Shown here in pieces: positions 8,592 through 16,438 of a stretch of 64,000 nt of DNA; the stretch's first letter is position 1, and each line of letters begins with the position of its first letter. The DNA is taken from contig NZ_JAFZKX010000079.1 of NCBI RefSeq assembly GCF_017551775.1, positions 1 to 64,000 of the forward strand. The letters run 5' to 3'. The translations under genes and the position numbers were made by a program. The stretch comes from Fibrobacter sp. (GTDB lineage Bacteria; Fibrobacterota; Fibrobacteria; Fibrobacterales; Fibrobacteraceae). The notes under the pieces are model-generated. The model saw only the letters and a list, made by a program, of their open reading frames with translations. It was not told the origin of the DNA and did no database searches.

Positions 8592-9437
8592 CTACAAGAT
8601 AAATGTTCTACCGGCGTAAACGAATACGCGGTGTTCAAGCCACAGCTTGAGCGCCTGCGAAAGCGTCCTCTTCTCGATGTCCTTGCCGAGTTCTACGAGT
8701 TCGTCGATGCTCGCCGTTTCGGGCACGCGCTGGATATCCTGGCAGATGATGGGCCCCTGGTCCAGGTCCTCGGTGGCGAAATGCGCAGTTGCGCCGATAA
8801 TCTTCACACCCTTGTGCCATGCCTGGTGGTAGGGCTTTGCGCCCTTGAACGCGGGGAGGAACCCGTGGTGGATATTGATGATGCGGTACTTGAATTCCTC
8901 GGTGAAGGATTCGCTCAGAATCTGCATGTAGCGGGCGAGGACGACCGTGTCGGTGCGGGTTTCGGCGATGATTTCGCGGAAACGGTTCTCGGGAATGCTC
9001 TTGTCGGGGTTGCTCGGCACGTAGTAGAACGGCACGCCGAAGGTGCCGCCCACGGGGCCCAGGTCGGGGTGGTTGCCCACGATGCAGCTGAATTCGCAGG
9101 GGAGGTCTCCGTCACGGCGCTTCAGCAGCAGGTCGTACAGGCAGTGGTCCGTCTTCGATACGAAAATAGCCACGCGTTCAGTCTTGGAGGTGTCAAAAAG
9201 TTTCCAGTTCAACTGAAGGTGCGGTGCAAGCGTCTCGAGGTGCTTGTTGACCTCGCCGATGTCACTTGCTTCAAGTTCAAAAACAGCGCGGAGGAAAAAT
9301 GTCTCGATGTCCTTGGCCGTATGCTGCTGGAGGTCGACGATATTTGCGCCAGCCTTCGCGAGCACCTGGGTCGTACCGGCGATAAGCCCTTTCTGGTCGG
9401 GGCAGTGAATTTGCAGTATGTAACGTGTTGTTGCCAT
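8592..9437 (-). CDS. purU: Formyltetrahydrofolate deformylase
   Basis: A 281-residue enzyme that hydrolyses 10-formyl-THF to THF and formate, balancing the one-carbon pool and supplying formate for PurT-type purine synthesis. An N-terminal ACT domain (residues 5-80, beginning with IHCPDQKGLIAGTT) is followed by the formyltransferase fold carrying the catalytic Asn/His/Asp set (INIHHGFLPAFKGAKPY with Asn, then TAHFATEDLDQGPI with His and Asp). The ACT domain separates it from PurN. It is the first gene of a five-gene minus-strand operon. The promoter box at 9442-9449 ends 4 nt from the ATG, with no Shine-Dalgarno. Confidence 0.94.
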   Translation of the reverse strand: MATTRYILQIHCPDQKGLIAGTTQVLAKAGANIVDLQQHTAKDIETFFLRAVFELEASDIGEVNKHLETLAPHLQLNWKLFDTSKTERVAIFVSKTDHCLYDLLLKRRDGDLPCEFSCIVGNHPDLGPVGGTFGVPFYYVPSNPDKSIPENRFREIIAETRTDTVVLARYMQILSESFTEEFKYRIINIHHGFLPAFKGAKPYHQAWHKGVKIIGATAHFATEDLDQGPIICQDIQRVPETASIDELVELGKDIEKRTLSQALKLWLEHRVFVYAGRTFIL

Positions 9438-9441
9438 GCTT

Positions 9442-9449
9442 AAAATGTA
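9442..9449 (-). promoter_or_regulatory. -10 element of purU
   Basis: Minus-strand TACATTTT, one mismatch to TAnnTTTG, ending 4 nt before the purU ATG at 9437. This spacing implies a leaderless or nearly leaderless mRNA. Inference from pattern. Confidence 0.45.
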
Positions 9450-9470
9450 GATAATTGTGATGGACGGGCT

Positions 9471-9500
9471 TTGTCGTGTAATGAAAAAATGCTAACATTG
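9471..9500 (+). promoter_or_regulatory. Promoter of the FISUMP gene
   Basis: TTGTCG at 9471-9476, a 16-nt spacer, then TAACATTG at 9493-9500 (one mismatch to TAnnTTTG), about 30 nt before the ATG at 9530 and upstream of an AAAGGAAGG ribosome site. Confidence 0.45.
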
Positions 9501-9529
9501 TTCGTGATATCAACAAAGGAAGGCTGAGA

Positions 9530-10642
9530 ATGATCTGTTCCAAGAAGAAGGTTTTTGCGTTTGTCGCTCTTGTGGGAGTGGCCGCTTTTGCCGCCCCGCC
9601 CAAGACGTGGGATGCTATTTACAAGGCCGAGGGTGAAGGCGATTACACGTCGGTCAAGGTTGTCGGTAACATCCGCATGGGCAAGTACACCAACTATAAA
9701 GAAATACAGCCCGTATCGTTCAAGGTGGACGATGGCTTGTTCTCGTTCTCCGCATCGGGAAACATGGTGGTGCCCGCCGAAAAGATTGAGAAGGAACACT
9801 TCTATAGTCAGTGCAATACCACGAAGGAAGCTTGGGTTTCGTACTTCAACAAGCCCATGACATTCGGGAAGGAAGAAAAAATCGTGAACATCGCGGGTGT
9901 CGACCTTGCCTGCGGTGACGATGTCTATGCGCTTTCCGACCTGCGCATCAAGTTCACCAACCCGAAGGCGCAGGAGTACTGGGCCGCGAATCTCGAAGGG
10001 TACGAAAAGTACAAGCGCCAGCAGGTGGCGGAACTCCGCCGTGCCGAGCAGCAGCATCATGCCGAAATCCGCAGCATGTCGAGTTCGTTTACCGACCCGC
10101 GCGACGGCCAGGTGTACCGTACCATCAAGGTGGAGGGCCGCGAATGGTTTGCCCAGAACGTGAACTACAATGTGCCGGGTCATTCCTGGTGCTATGAAGA
10201 CAAGGAAAATTACTGCACTCGTAGCGGAAAGCTCTATGACCTCGAAGGCGCCCGCCAGGCTTGCCCCGAGGGTTGGCACCTTCCGCGTGACCGCGAATGG
10301 ATGGACATGCTTGTCGGGCTTACCAAGTGCTACGAGGGCGTGGACAAGTGCGGCAAGTTTGCCGAGAAAATGAAGGCCACGACTGGTTGGCATGGCGGAG
10401 GCGGTACCGATGAATACGGATTCTCCGTCTATTCTTCGGGCTATCGCAAGGTTATCGGAAAATCCACCGTTCGTTACGAGGACATGGGCGAGTACGCCGG
10501 TTTCTGGAGCGCGCAGAATGGCCGCAACGAAACCATCTGGCTCTGGTCCATGGGCCGCATGAGCGACCAGATGGTGCGCCAGCTCGTGCCGAACAATTCG
10601 AAGAACAACGCCTATTCCGTCCGTTGCATCAACGGAAACTAA
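9530..10642 (+). CDS. Secreted FISUMP-domain protein
   Basis: A 370-residue exported protein with a signal peptide (residues 1-22, AFAA cleavage). Residues 185-370 are a FISUMP domain (Fibrobacter succinogenes major paralogous domain): entry motif VYRTIKVEGREWFAQNVNY, then SWCYEDKENYC, ACPEGWHLPRDREW and the closing YSVRCIN. This C-type-lectin-like fold is abundant in Fibrobacter cell-surface proteins and its molecular role is not established. The first 160 residues are a separate, unrecognised domain with a cysteine pair. The ribosome site is AAAGGAAGG. It lies 12 nt upstream of hemB, so they may share a transcript. Confidence 0.88.
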   Translation: MICSKKKVFAFVALVGVAAFAAPPKTWDAIYKAEGEGDYTSVKVVGNIRMGKYTNYKEIQPVSFKVDDGLFSFSASGNMVVPAEKIEKEHFYSQCNTTKEAWVSYFNKPMTFGKEEKIVNIAGVDLACGDDVYALSDLRIKFTNPKAQEYWAANLEGYEKYKRQQVAELRRAEQQHHAEIRSMSSSFTDPRDGQVYRTIKVEGREWFAQNVNYNVPGHSWCYEDKENYCTRSGKLYDLEGARQACPEGWHLPRDREWMDMLVGLTKCYEGVDKCGKFAEKMKATTGWHGGGGTDEYGFSVYSSGYRKVIGKSTVRYEDMGEYAGFWSAQNGRNETIWLWSMGRMSDQMVRQLVPNNSKNNAYSVRCINGN

Positions 10643-10654
10643 TTTGTACTGATT

Positions 10655-11623
10655 ATGATTATCCGTCCCCGTCGCCTGCGCAAGAATGAAACCATCCGCG
10701 ACATGGTTGCCGAAACAGCAGTGAATCCCGATTCCCTCGTGTACCCGATGTTCGTGGTCGAGGGGGAGGGCATCAAGGAAGAAATTCCGTCGATGCCCGG
10801 GCAGTACCGTTTCAGCATAGACGAAATCCTTAAGGAACTCGAATCTTGCGTCACTTTGGGAATCAAGTCCATCCTCCTGTTCGGTATACCCGATTCCAAG
10901 GACGATATGGCGACATCCGCTTACGACGACGATGGCATCGTGCAGCGTGCGGTTCGTTCCATAAAGGCGAAATTCCCTGCGCTTTGCGTGATTACCGATG
11001 TCTGCCTCTGTGAATACATGAGCCACGGACATTGCGGCATCGTGAAGGATGGCGACGTGGATAACGACCCGACGCTCGAACTCCTCGCGCTGGCCGCACT
11101 TTCGCATGCGCGCGCGGGTGCCGACATGGTGGCGCCTTCCGACATGATGGATGGCCGCGTGGCTGCGATCCGTACCAAGCTGGATGCGAACGGGTTCTCG
11201 AATACGCCCATCATGGCGTACAGCGCGAAGTATGCAAGCGCCTATTACGGGCCGTTCCGCGATGCGGCCGATTCCGCACCGCATTTCGGAAACCGCAAAA
11301 CCTACCAGATGGACGTTCGAAACGCACGCGAGGCTCAGCGCGAGGTGGAACTCGACATCGAAGAAGGTGCCGATATCGTGATGGTGAAGCCTGGGCTTGC
11401 TTTCCTCGACATCTTGCGTCAGACCGCGGAAATCAGCAGTGTTCCTGTGGCTGTCTATAATGTCAGTGGGGAATATTCCATGGTGAAGGCCGCCGCAAAA
11501 ATGGGCTGGATTGACGAAAACGCCATTATTCGCGAAAATCTGCTGGCGATGAAACGTGCCGGAGCCGATATCATCATCACCTACCACGCGAAAGAAGTTC
11601 TGGAGAAAGGCCTGCTGAAATAA
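10655..11623 (+). CDS. hemB: Delta-aminolevulinic acid dehydratase (porphobilinogen synthase)
   Basis: A 322-residue enzyme condensing two 5-aminolevulinate molecules to porphobilinogen. Two active-site lysines are visible (YSAKYASAYYGPF and MVKPGLAFLD), and the zinc site is of the cysteine type (DVCLCEYMSHGHCG, three Cys). It starts 12 nt after the FISUMP gene without a clear Shine-Dalgarno. With hemL (15079) and the AhbD/NirJ-like enzyme (23997) it makes three tetrapyrrole genes in 14 kb, although they are not in one operon. A strong hairpin follows at 11662-11700. Confidence 0.96.
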   Translation: MIIRPRRLRKNETIRDMVAETAVNPDSLVYPMFVVEGEGIKEEIPSMPGQYRFSIDEILKELESCVTLGIKSILLFGIPDSKDDMATSAYDDDGIVQRAVRSIKAKFPALCVITDVCLCEYMSHGHCGIVKDGDVDNDPTLELLALAALSHARAGADMVAPSDMMDGRVAAIRTKLDANGFSNTPIMAYSAKYASAYYGPFRDAADSAPHFGNRKTYQMDVRNAREAQREVELDIEEGADIVMVKPGLAFLDILRQTAEISSVPVAVYNVSGEYSMVKAAAKMGWIDENAIIRENLLAMKRAGADIIITYHAKEVLEKGLLK

Positions 11624-11661
11624 ATCAGCATGTTTGTTTTATAATAATACAATACAAAAGC

Positions 11662-11700
11662 AAAACACTGTATTGCGAAACGCAATACAGTGTTTTTATA
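11662..11700. terminator. Perfect 16-bp hairpin after hemB
   Basis: AAAACACTGTATTGCG, loop AAA, then the exact complement, ending TTTTTATA. The A-tract and T-tract flanks make it a plausible bidirectional terminator for hemB. A shorter related string (acgcaatgtattg, 13399-13411) lies upstream of the second radical SAM gene, so a regulatory role is also possible. Confidence 0.7.
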
Positions 11701-11710
11701 TTGTGTGTTT

Positions 11711-11815
11711 GTTAATTTGTTTTTACGTATAAGTGAAGTCTTTTTGTAAGAATTAAAACTATTATAGACAAAGTTTATTGATAATGGTTTGAATTTATAC
11801 GATTTTCGCAATATA
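11711..11815 (+). promoter_or_regulatory. Conserved upstream region, radical SAM cassette 1
   Basis: Three blocks are shared with 13425-13525 upstream of cassette 2: gttaatttgtttttac (105 nt before the ATG here, 101 nt there), attata-a-aaagttt (55 and 51 nt before the ATG), and cgatttt just before the ATG. Conservation in an otherwise drifting AT-rich region points to a shared promoter or leader. Confidence 0.5.
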
Positions 11816-12937
11816 ATGAACATCCAACTAAGTATAACCGAACAATGCAACCTCCGCTGTAGTTATTGCTATTACAAAGAATCGCATGCGAAACGCAATG
11901 CCGTAATGAGCGATGATGTCATGGAGGCGACCGTTTCGTTGGCGGTACAAAGGTGCGTTGAACAGAAACAGACGACTTTTAATATCACTTTTTTTGGTGG
12001 CGAACCGCTTTTGCGGGTGGATTTCATCAAGAAGACGGTAAAATTTGCAAAGGACCTGATTAAGAGCCGTAGGGCGGAACTGCCGCGAGATTTTGCACTA
12101 ACCTTTGCCGTCAACACGAATGGAACCCTCTTTACCGATGAAATCGTGAGGTTCCTGAAAAGGGAGAAGTTCACCATCTATCTTTCTGTTGATGGCCCGG
12201 AAAAGAAACACAATATATCACGGAAAACTGTGGACGGGAAGGGGAGTTTCAAGGCGATAAAGCCCTTCATCCCTGCTATGGCGGATTTGAACGCTGTCGT
12301 GTTGATGGTCGTTACGCGCTTGCACGTTCGCGGATTGGCGAATTCCGTAAAGTGGATGTTCGGGCAGGGCTTCAAGCGTGTTTCGACATGCGTGGATTTC
12401 GACGGCTCCTGGAGCAGCGAAGATTTCGATGCGCTTGTAGTTGAATACGAAAAGCTGGCGAGATTCTGGTACAATGCCAAAAGGAAGGGCTCGGATATTT
12501 ATTTGGGCACCATTCAGGACAAGGTCACGATGTGTTTTATGGGTATACGCCAAAAGCTTTATACGTGTTATATGAACCCAGATTCGCTTGCTGTTGCTGC
12601 TAATGGGAATACCTTCCCTTGTACTCGGTTTATCTCCAGCCAGAACGGCGCTCCGTATATTACGGGAAACGTGTTCGATATGCGTAGCGGAATCTACAAG
12701 GGCGTTTTGCCGAGAGATGTTCGCCGTTTCATGGAAAAAGACAGGAAAGAATGTGACGGGTGCGCGATTCGTCAACGTTGCCTTGCGCATGAATGCGGGT
12801 GCACCTCCTTTTATACGACAGGAACGTTGGACAAGGTTTCTCCGGAAGTCTGTACCCACGAACGGATCTTGTGCGCAATTTGCGATGAATATGCGGCAAG
12901 GCTGCAACGGATTTATGGTCCGGAAAGTGTTCTTTAA
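11816..12937 (+). CDS. Radical SAM/SPASM peptide maturase, copy 1
   Basis: A 373-residue enzyme with the radical SAM cluster CX3CX2C at Cys11, Cys15 and Cys18, the FFGGEPLL SAM-binding motif, and a C-terminal SPASM region rich in Cys (PCTRF, then ECDGCAIRQRCLAHECGC and CTHERILCAICDEY) that should hold two auxiliary Fe-S clusters. Such enzymes install thioether, C-C or epimer modifications on ribosomal peptides. The start at ATG 11816 is chosen because it aligns with paralogues at 13526 and 33207. No Shine-Dalgarno is visible. It is followed after 30 nt by a small basic protein that is its likely partner. Substrate and reaction are inferred, not seen. Confidence 0.88.
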   Translation: MNIQLSITEQCNLRCSYCYYKESHAKRNAVMSDDVMEATVSLAVQRCVEQKQTTFNITFFGGEPLLRVDFIKKTVKFAKDLIKSRRAELPRDFALTFAVNTNGTLFTDEIVRFLKREKFTIYLSVDGPEKKHNISRKTVDGKGSFKAIKPFIPAMADLNAVVLMVVTRLHVRGLANSVKWMFGQGFKRVSTCVDFDGSWSSEDFDALVVEYEKLARFWYNAKRKGSDIYLGTIQDKVTMCFMGIRQKLYTCYMNPDSLAVAANGNTFPCTRFISSQNGAPYITGNVFDMRSGIYKGVLPRDVRRFMEKDRKECDGCAIRQRCLAHECGCTSFYTTGTLDKVSPEVCTHERILCAICDEYAARLQRIYGPESVL

Positions 12938-12967
12938 TTAACCGTAAACCTAAACAAAGAGGAAAGA

Positions 12968-13267
12968 ATGGCAAAAATACATGAAAAAACACTGTTGAAA
13001 AAGAGCCGTGTGGCTAAGAGAATCGTTACCGATCCGGCAAAGATGATTACAGCTGCTGAAGCCGAAAAGGTTCGTCATATAATCATAATCATCGATGATT
13101 TTTATGAATTGCTGAAAAAGAAGAAAGGCTGGCCTGGTGATCCGGTGCAGCCGGGTACGGTCATGAACAAGGCCAGAAGGCAGATGGTTACGTCGATGAA
13201 GCAGCTCAGGAAGGCTTCTGTGAGGATGGAGGCTGTAATCAATAGGGATATCAATAGAAGAAAGTAG
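12968..13267 (+). CDS. Small basic partner protein, cassette 1
   Basis: A 99-residue Lys/Arg-rich protein with no cysteine and no signal peptide. The ribosome site lies in a CTAAACAAAGAGGA string that also precedes the partner gene at 14683. The middle (DDFYELLKKKKGWPGDPVQPG) resembles the equivalent region of the 14683 protein (RDFGEILPPWFIRGIPAPE), followed in both by a basic helical tail. It could be the precursor peptide of the preceding maturase or an accessory/leader-binding protein. The lack of Cys argues against sactipeptide or thioether chemistry on it. No known family recognised. Confidence 0.7.
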   Translation: MAKIHEKTLLKKSRVAKRIVTDPAKMITAAEAEKVRHIIIIIDDFYELLKKKKGWPGDPVQPGTVMNKARRQMVTSMKQLRKASVRMEAVINRDINRRK

Positions 13268-13299
13268 AAGATACTTTCTCTTCTGAAAACCTGATAAAG

Positions 13300-13326
13300 A
13301 TCCTTCCTTCGGGAAGGATTTATTTT
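13300..13326 (+). terminator. Terminator of cassette 1
   Basis: Hairpin ATCCTTCC...GGAAGGAT followed by TTATTTTG, 33 nt after the stop of the small basic protein gene. Confidence 0.65.
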
Positions 13327-13424
13327 GCATGAAAGAATTCTTGTGTAAAATTTTGATTGTAAAGTGGACGGAAAAGTATTGAAAAGAATACATATACAAC
13401 GCAATGTATTGTTATCTCTTACTT

Positions 13425-13525
13425 GTTAATTTGTTTTTACAGATAAAATAAAATGTTTTATAATAATTAAATGTATTATAAATAAAGTTTCCAACAATAT
13501 CTAAAGTTATTCGATTTTTTGCATA
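13425..13525 (+). promoter_or_regulatory. Conserved upstream region, radical SAM cassette 2
   Basis: Carries the same 16-nt block (13425-13440), attata block (13475-13490) and cgatttt block next to the ATG as the region before cassette 1, with spacing preserved to within 4 nt. Probable common promoter or leader control. Confidence 0.5.
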
Positions 13526-14647
13526 ATGAATGTTGAATTGAGTATTACCGAACAATGCAACCTCCGTTGCAGCTATTGCTATTATAGAGAAACCCATGCG
13601 AAGCGCTGTGCCGTAATGAGCGATGAAGTTATGGAAGCGACTGTTCGGCTTGCTGTGAAAAGGTCTATAGAACAACAAGATTCATTCCTCAACATTACTT
13701 TTTTTGGTGGCGAACCCCTTCTGCGAATGGATTTCATCAAGAAATCCGTAAAATTTGCAAAAGAGTTGGTCAAGCAGAATGCGGGAAAACTGAAAAAAAA
13801 GTTCATGCTTCATTTTACTGTCAATACGAATGGCACCTTGTTGACGGATGAAATTATAAAATACTTGAAAAAAGAACGATTTGGGGTGTCTTTATCCTTG
13901 GATGGTCCCGAAAAGAAGCATAATATTTCGAGAGTGACCAAAGACGGCAAGGGAAGCTTTGGGGCTATCAAGCCTTTTATTCCGACGTTGGTGGAAATGG
14001 GGGCTCAGGTTATAAGTGTTGTGACTCAACAACACATTAAAGGTCTGGCTAATTCTATTAAGTGGCTTTTTAAGCAGGGGTTTAAGGATGTGGGCGTAGC
14101 CCAAGATTTTAACGGCAAATGGACTGGTGAAAATTTTGACGATTTGATTGTGGAATACGAAAAATTGGCACGTTTTTGGTATCGTTCTAAGAAAGAGGGA
14201 TCTAGCATTCATTTAAGCTTGATTCAGGACAAAGTGTTGATGAATGTCATGGGAATGCGTCAAAAGGAATTCGGATGCTTTATAAATTCTCGTACTCTCG
14301 TTGTGGCTGCTGATGGAAATGTATTCCCCTGTACGCGCTTTATTTCTACCCAGAAGAACGCTCCCTATGTTATTGGAAACATTTTTGATGAAGAGAGCGA
14401 TGTTTATAAGGGCGTATTTCCACCGAAAATCAATCGTTTTGTAAAGAACGATAGGAAGGAATGTGATGGCTGCGCAATTCAATACCGCTGTCTTGCGCAT
14501 GAATGCGGGTGTACTGCGTTCTATTCAACAGGATCGCTTGATAAAATTTCCCCAGAAGTTTGTACGCATGAAAGGATTCTTTGTGCAATTTGTGACGAGT
14601 ATGCCTCAAAGCTTCTTCGTGAGACTTCTCTAGAGTATTTGCTTTAA
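13526..14647 (+). CDS. Radical SAM/SPASM peptide maturase, copy 2
   Basis: A 373-residue paralogue of the enzyme at 11816, the same length and collinear throughout: Cys11/15/18 cluster, FFGGEPLL, and the Cys-rich SPASM tail (PCTRF, ECDGCAIQYRCLAHECGC, CTHERILCAICDEY). The gene is visibly more AT-rich than copy 1 and shares its upstream blocks and downstream partner arrangement, so the pair arose by duplication of a two-gene cassette, followed by drift or separate acquisition. Function is inferred as peptide maturation acting on the small protein encoded 35 nt downstream or on an unlinked substrate. Confidence 0.88.
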   Translation: MNVELSITEQCNLRCSYCYYRETHAKRCAVMSDEVMEATVRLAVKRSIEQQDSFLNITFFGGEPLLRMDFIKKSVKFAKELVKQNAGKLKKKFMLHFTVNTNGTLLTDEIIKYLKKERFGVSLSLDGPEKKHNISRVTKDGKGSFGAIKPFIPTLVEMGAQVISVVTQQHIKGLANSIKWLFKQGFKDVGVAQDFNGKWTGENFDDLIVEYEKLARFWYRSKKEGSSIHLSLIQDKVLMNVMGMRQKEFGCFINSRTLVVAADGNVFPCTRFISTQKNAPYVIGNIFDEESDVYKGVFPPKINRFVKNDRKECDGCAIQYRCLAHECGCTAFYSTGSLDKISPEVCTHERILCAICDEYASKLLRETSLEYLL

Positions 14648-14682
14648 TCAACCCCAAATAAACCCTAAACAAAGAGGATAAA

Positions 14683-15015
14683 ATGGCTAAAACAACCCCC
14701 AAAAAAAGTGAAACAAAGATTGCTGTAGAACGTCAGAAAGCAGCGTCAGCAATCTTTACTAAAAAAGAATATCTCTGGATTAGAGACTTCGGCGAAATTT
14801 TGCCCCCTTGGTTTATTCGTGGTATTCCTGCTCCTGAAATTATTACGAATTTCCAAATGACCGCAGTTCAAAGGAAGCAGTTTAAGACCATGAGTGCCAA
14901 TATCAAGAAACAAGCCAAGGCACTCACCCAAAACATTCAGAGGGTTGCCACTCTTGCAGCGAAAGTTGAAAAAAATGCGGCAAAAGTTTCTAATGCAAAA
15001 GTTGCTAAGAAGTAA
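14683..15015 (+). CDS. Small basic partner protein, cassette 2
   Basis: A 110-residue Lys/Ala-rich, Cys-free protein, counterpart of the 12968 gene. It has a MAK start, a central aromatic/Pro-rich segment (WIRDFGEILPPWFIRGIP), and a long basic, probably helical C-terminal tail (AKVEKNAAKVSNAKVAKK). The basic tail could bind nucleic acid or membrane. The ribosome site GAGGA is embedded in the same CTAAACAAAGAGGA context as its paralogue. Candidate substrate or accessory protein of the maturase; no family recognised. Confidence 0.7.
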   Translation: MAKTTPKKSETKIAVERQKAASAIFTKKEYLWIRDFGEILPPWFIRGIPAPEIITNFQMTAVQRKQFKTMSANIKKQAKALTQNIQRVATLAAKVEKNAAKVSNAKVAKK

Positions 15016-15035
15016 TTTTTTCCTTGAAACAACAA

Positions 15036-15068
15036 AAGGTCTTTCCTTAGGGGAGGGCCTTTTTTTTA
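15036..15068 (+). terminator. Terminator of cassette 2
   Basis: Imperfect hairpin AAGGTCTTTCC...GGGGAGGGCCTT followed by an eight-T tract. The tract ends only about 10 nt before the hemL ATG. Confidence 0.75.
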
Positions 15069-15078
15069 TTTTTTAGTC

Positions 15079-16365
15079 ATGAATCATTCTGTTAGCGAAA
15101 AACTTTTTGCAGAAGCCAAGAACTTGATGCCGGGTGGCGTGAATAGCCCGGTGCGCGCCTACGGCAATGTCGGTGCGACTCCTCCGTTTATAGCCCGCGC
15201 GAAGGGCTGCCACATATATGATGTGGATGGCAACGATTATATCGATTACGTGGGCAGCTGGGGCCCGATGCTCCTGGGTCATGCCCACGATGCGGTTATC
15301 AACGCCGTTGCCGAAACGGCGAAGAACGGCCTTAGCTTTGGCGCTCCGTGCGGACTTGAATCGGAACTTGCAAAACTCGTGATGAGCCTTGTGCCGAGCG
15401 TGGAGATGATTCGCATGGTGAACAGCGGCACCGAGGCGACGATGAGCGCCATCCGTGCGGCCCGCGGGTTTACCGGTCGCGACAAGATTGTGAAATTCGA
15501 GGGTTGCTATCACGGCCATAGCGATAGCCTGCTCATCAAGGCGGGCTCGGGAATGCTCACTACGGGCAAGCCGAGCAGCAAGGGCGTTCCGGCGGACCTT
15601 GCGAAGTACACGCTCACGCTCCAGTACAACGACGTGGCGGGCGTGAAGGAGCTCTTCGACAAGATTGGCGACGAGATTGCCGGTGTCATCGTGGAACCGG
15701 TGGCGGGGAATATGGGCGTCGTGCCCGCGAAACCCGAATTCCTGCAAACGCTTTCTGCGGAAACCAAGAAGCACGGTGCGCTCCTGATCGTGGACGAGGT
15801 CATGACGGGCTTCCGCGTGGGTATCCACTGCGCGCAGGGCCTGTACGGCATCAAGCCCGACCTCACGACCTTCGGGAAGATTATCGGCGGCGGCATGCCC
15901 GTCGGTGCGTACGGCGGTCGTCTTGACGTTATGCAACAGATTGCGCCGCTCGGCGGTATTTACCAGGCGGGGACGCTTTCCGGTAACCCGGTCGCTATGG
16001 CGGCGGGGTTAACGACGATGCGTGAACTGGGCGCGCATCCCGAATACTACGTGCATGCGGAAGCGATGACCACGCGCCTGCTCGATGGCCTCAAGGATGC
16101 GGCCGCCTCCGCGGGTATCGCGATTTCTACGAACCAGGTGGGCTCCATGGGCTGCATCTTCTTTACCGAAGGCCCTGTGGAATGCTTCGCCGATGTGCAG
16201 AAGTCCGACCTGGAACTGTTCCGCAGGTATTTACTCGGGATGCTCGACGAGGGCATCTATCTGGCACCGAGCCAGTTCGAGGCAATCTTCGTGAGTGCCG
16301 CACATACGGAAAGCGACATCGACCGTACCGTCGATGCCGCCAGGAAAGTTTTCAAGACGCTTTAA
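15079..16365 (+). CDS. hemL: Glutamate-1-semialdehyde 2,1-aminomutase
   Basis: A 428-residue PLP enzyme of the C5 pathway, converting glutamate-1-semialdehyde to 5-aminolevulinate. The PLP lysine is Lys267 in [18 protein letters not shown], and the gating region [16 protein letters not shown] is typical of HemL rather than ordinary class III aminotransferases. Length is normal. It begins just after the terminator of radical SAM cassette 2 with no Shine-Dalgarno, so its own promoter must lie in or beside that T-rich stretch. It supplies the substrate of HemB, encoded 4.4 kb upstream. Confidence 0.96.
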   Translation: MNHSVSEKLFAEAKNLMPGGVNSPVRAYGNVGATPPFIARAKGCHIYDVDGNDYIDYVGSWGPMLLGHAHDAVINAVAETAKNGLSFGAPCGLESELAKLVMSLVPSVEMIRMVNSGTEATMSAIRAARGFTGRDKIVKFEGCYHGHSDSLLIKAGSGMLTTGKPSSKGVPADLAKYTLTLQYNDVAGVKELFDKIGDEIAGVIVEPVAGNMGVVPAKPEFLQTLSAETKKHGALLIVDEVMTGFRVGIHCAQGLYGIKPDLTTFGKIIGGGMPVGAYGGRLDVMQQIAPLGGIYQAGTLSGNPVAMAAGLTTMRELGAHPEYYVHAEAMTTRLLDGLKDAAASAGIAISTNQVGSMGCIFFTEGPVECFADVQKSDLELFRRYLLGMLDEGIYLAPSQFEAIFVSAAHTESDIDRTVDAARKVFKTL

Positions 16366-16398
16366 TTACCAACGTCACCCTGAACTTGTTACCGGGAT

Positions 16399-16422
16399 GT
16401 CACCCTGACGCAGGTCAGGGTC
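16399..16422 (+). repeat. REP-like palindromic element, copy A
   Basis: GTCACCCTGACGCAGGTCAGGG, containing the palindrome CCCTGAC-GCAG-GTCAGGG. A 29-nt stretch (16398-16426) recurs identically at 47850-47878. It lies between convergent hemL and the acyl-CoA synthetase gene and may act as a terminator or REP. Confidence 0.75.
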
Positions 16423-16438
16423 AGCAGTTCTCTTCTGG

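Noticed and set aside
9440-11587. 715-codon open frame on the minus strand
   Set aside because: It overlaps the FISUMP gene and hemB in antisense; such long antisense frames are a by-product of the codon bias of the real genes.
12968-13267. Sactipeptide precursor
   Set aside because: It contains no cysteine, so Cys-to-carbon thioether crosslinks cannot be formed on it.
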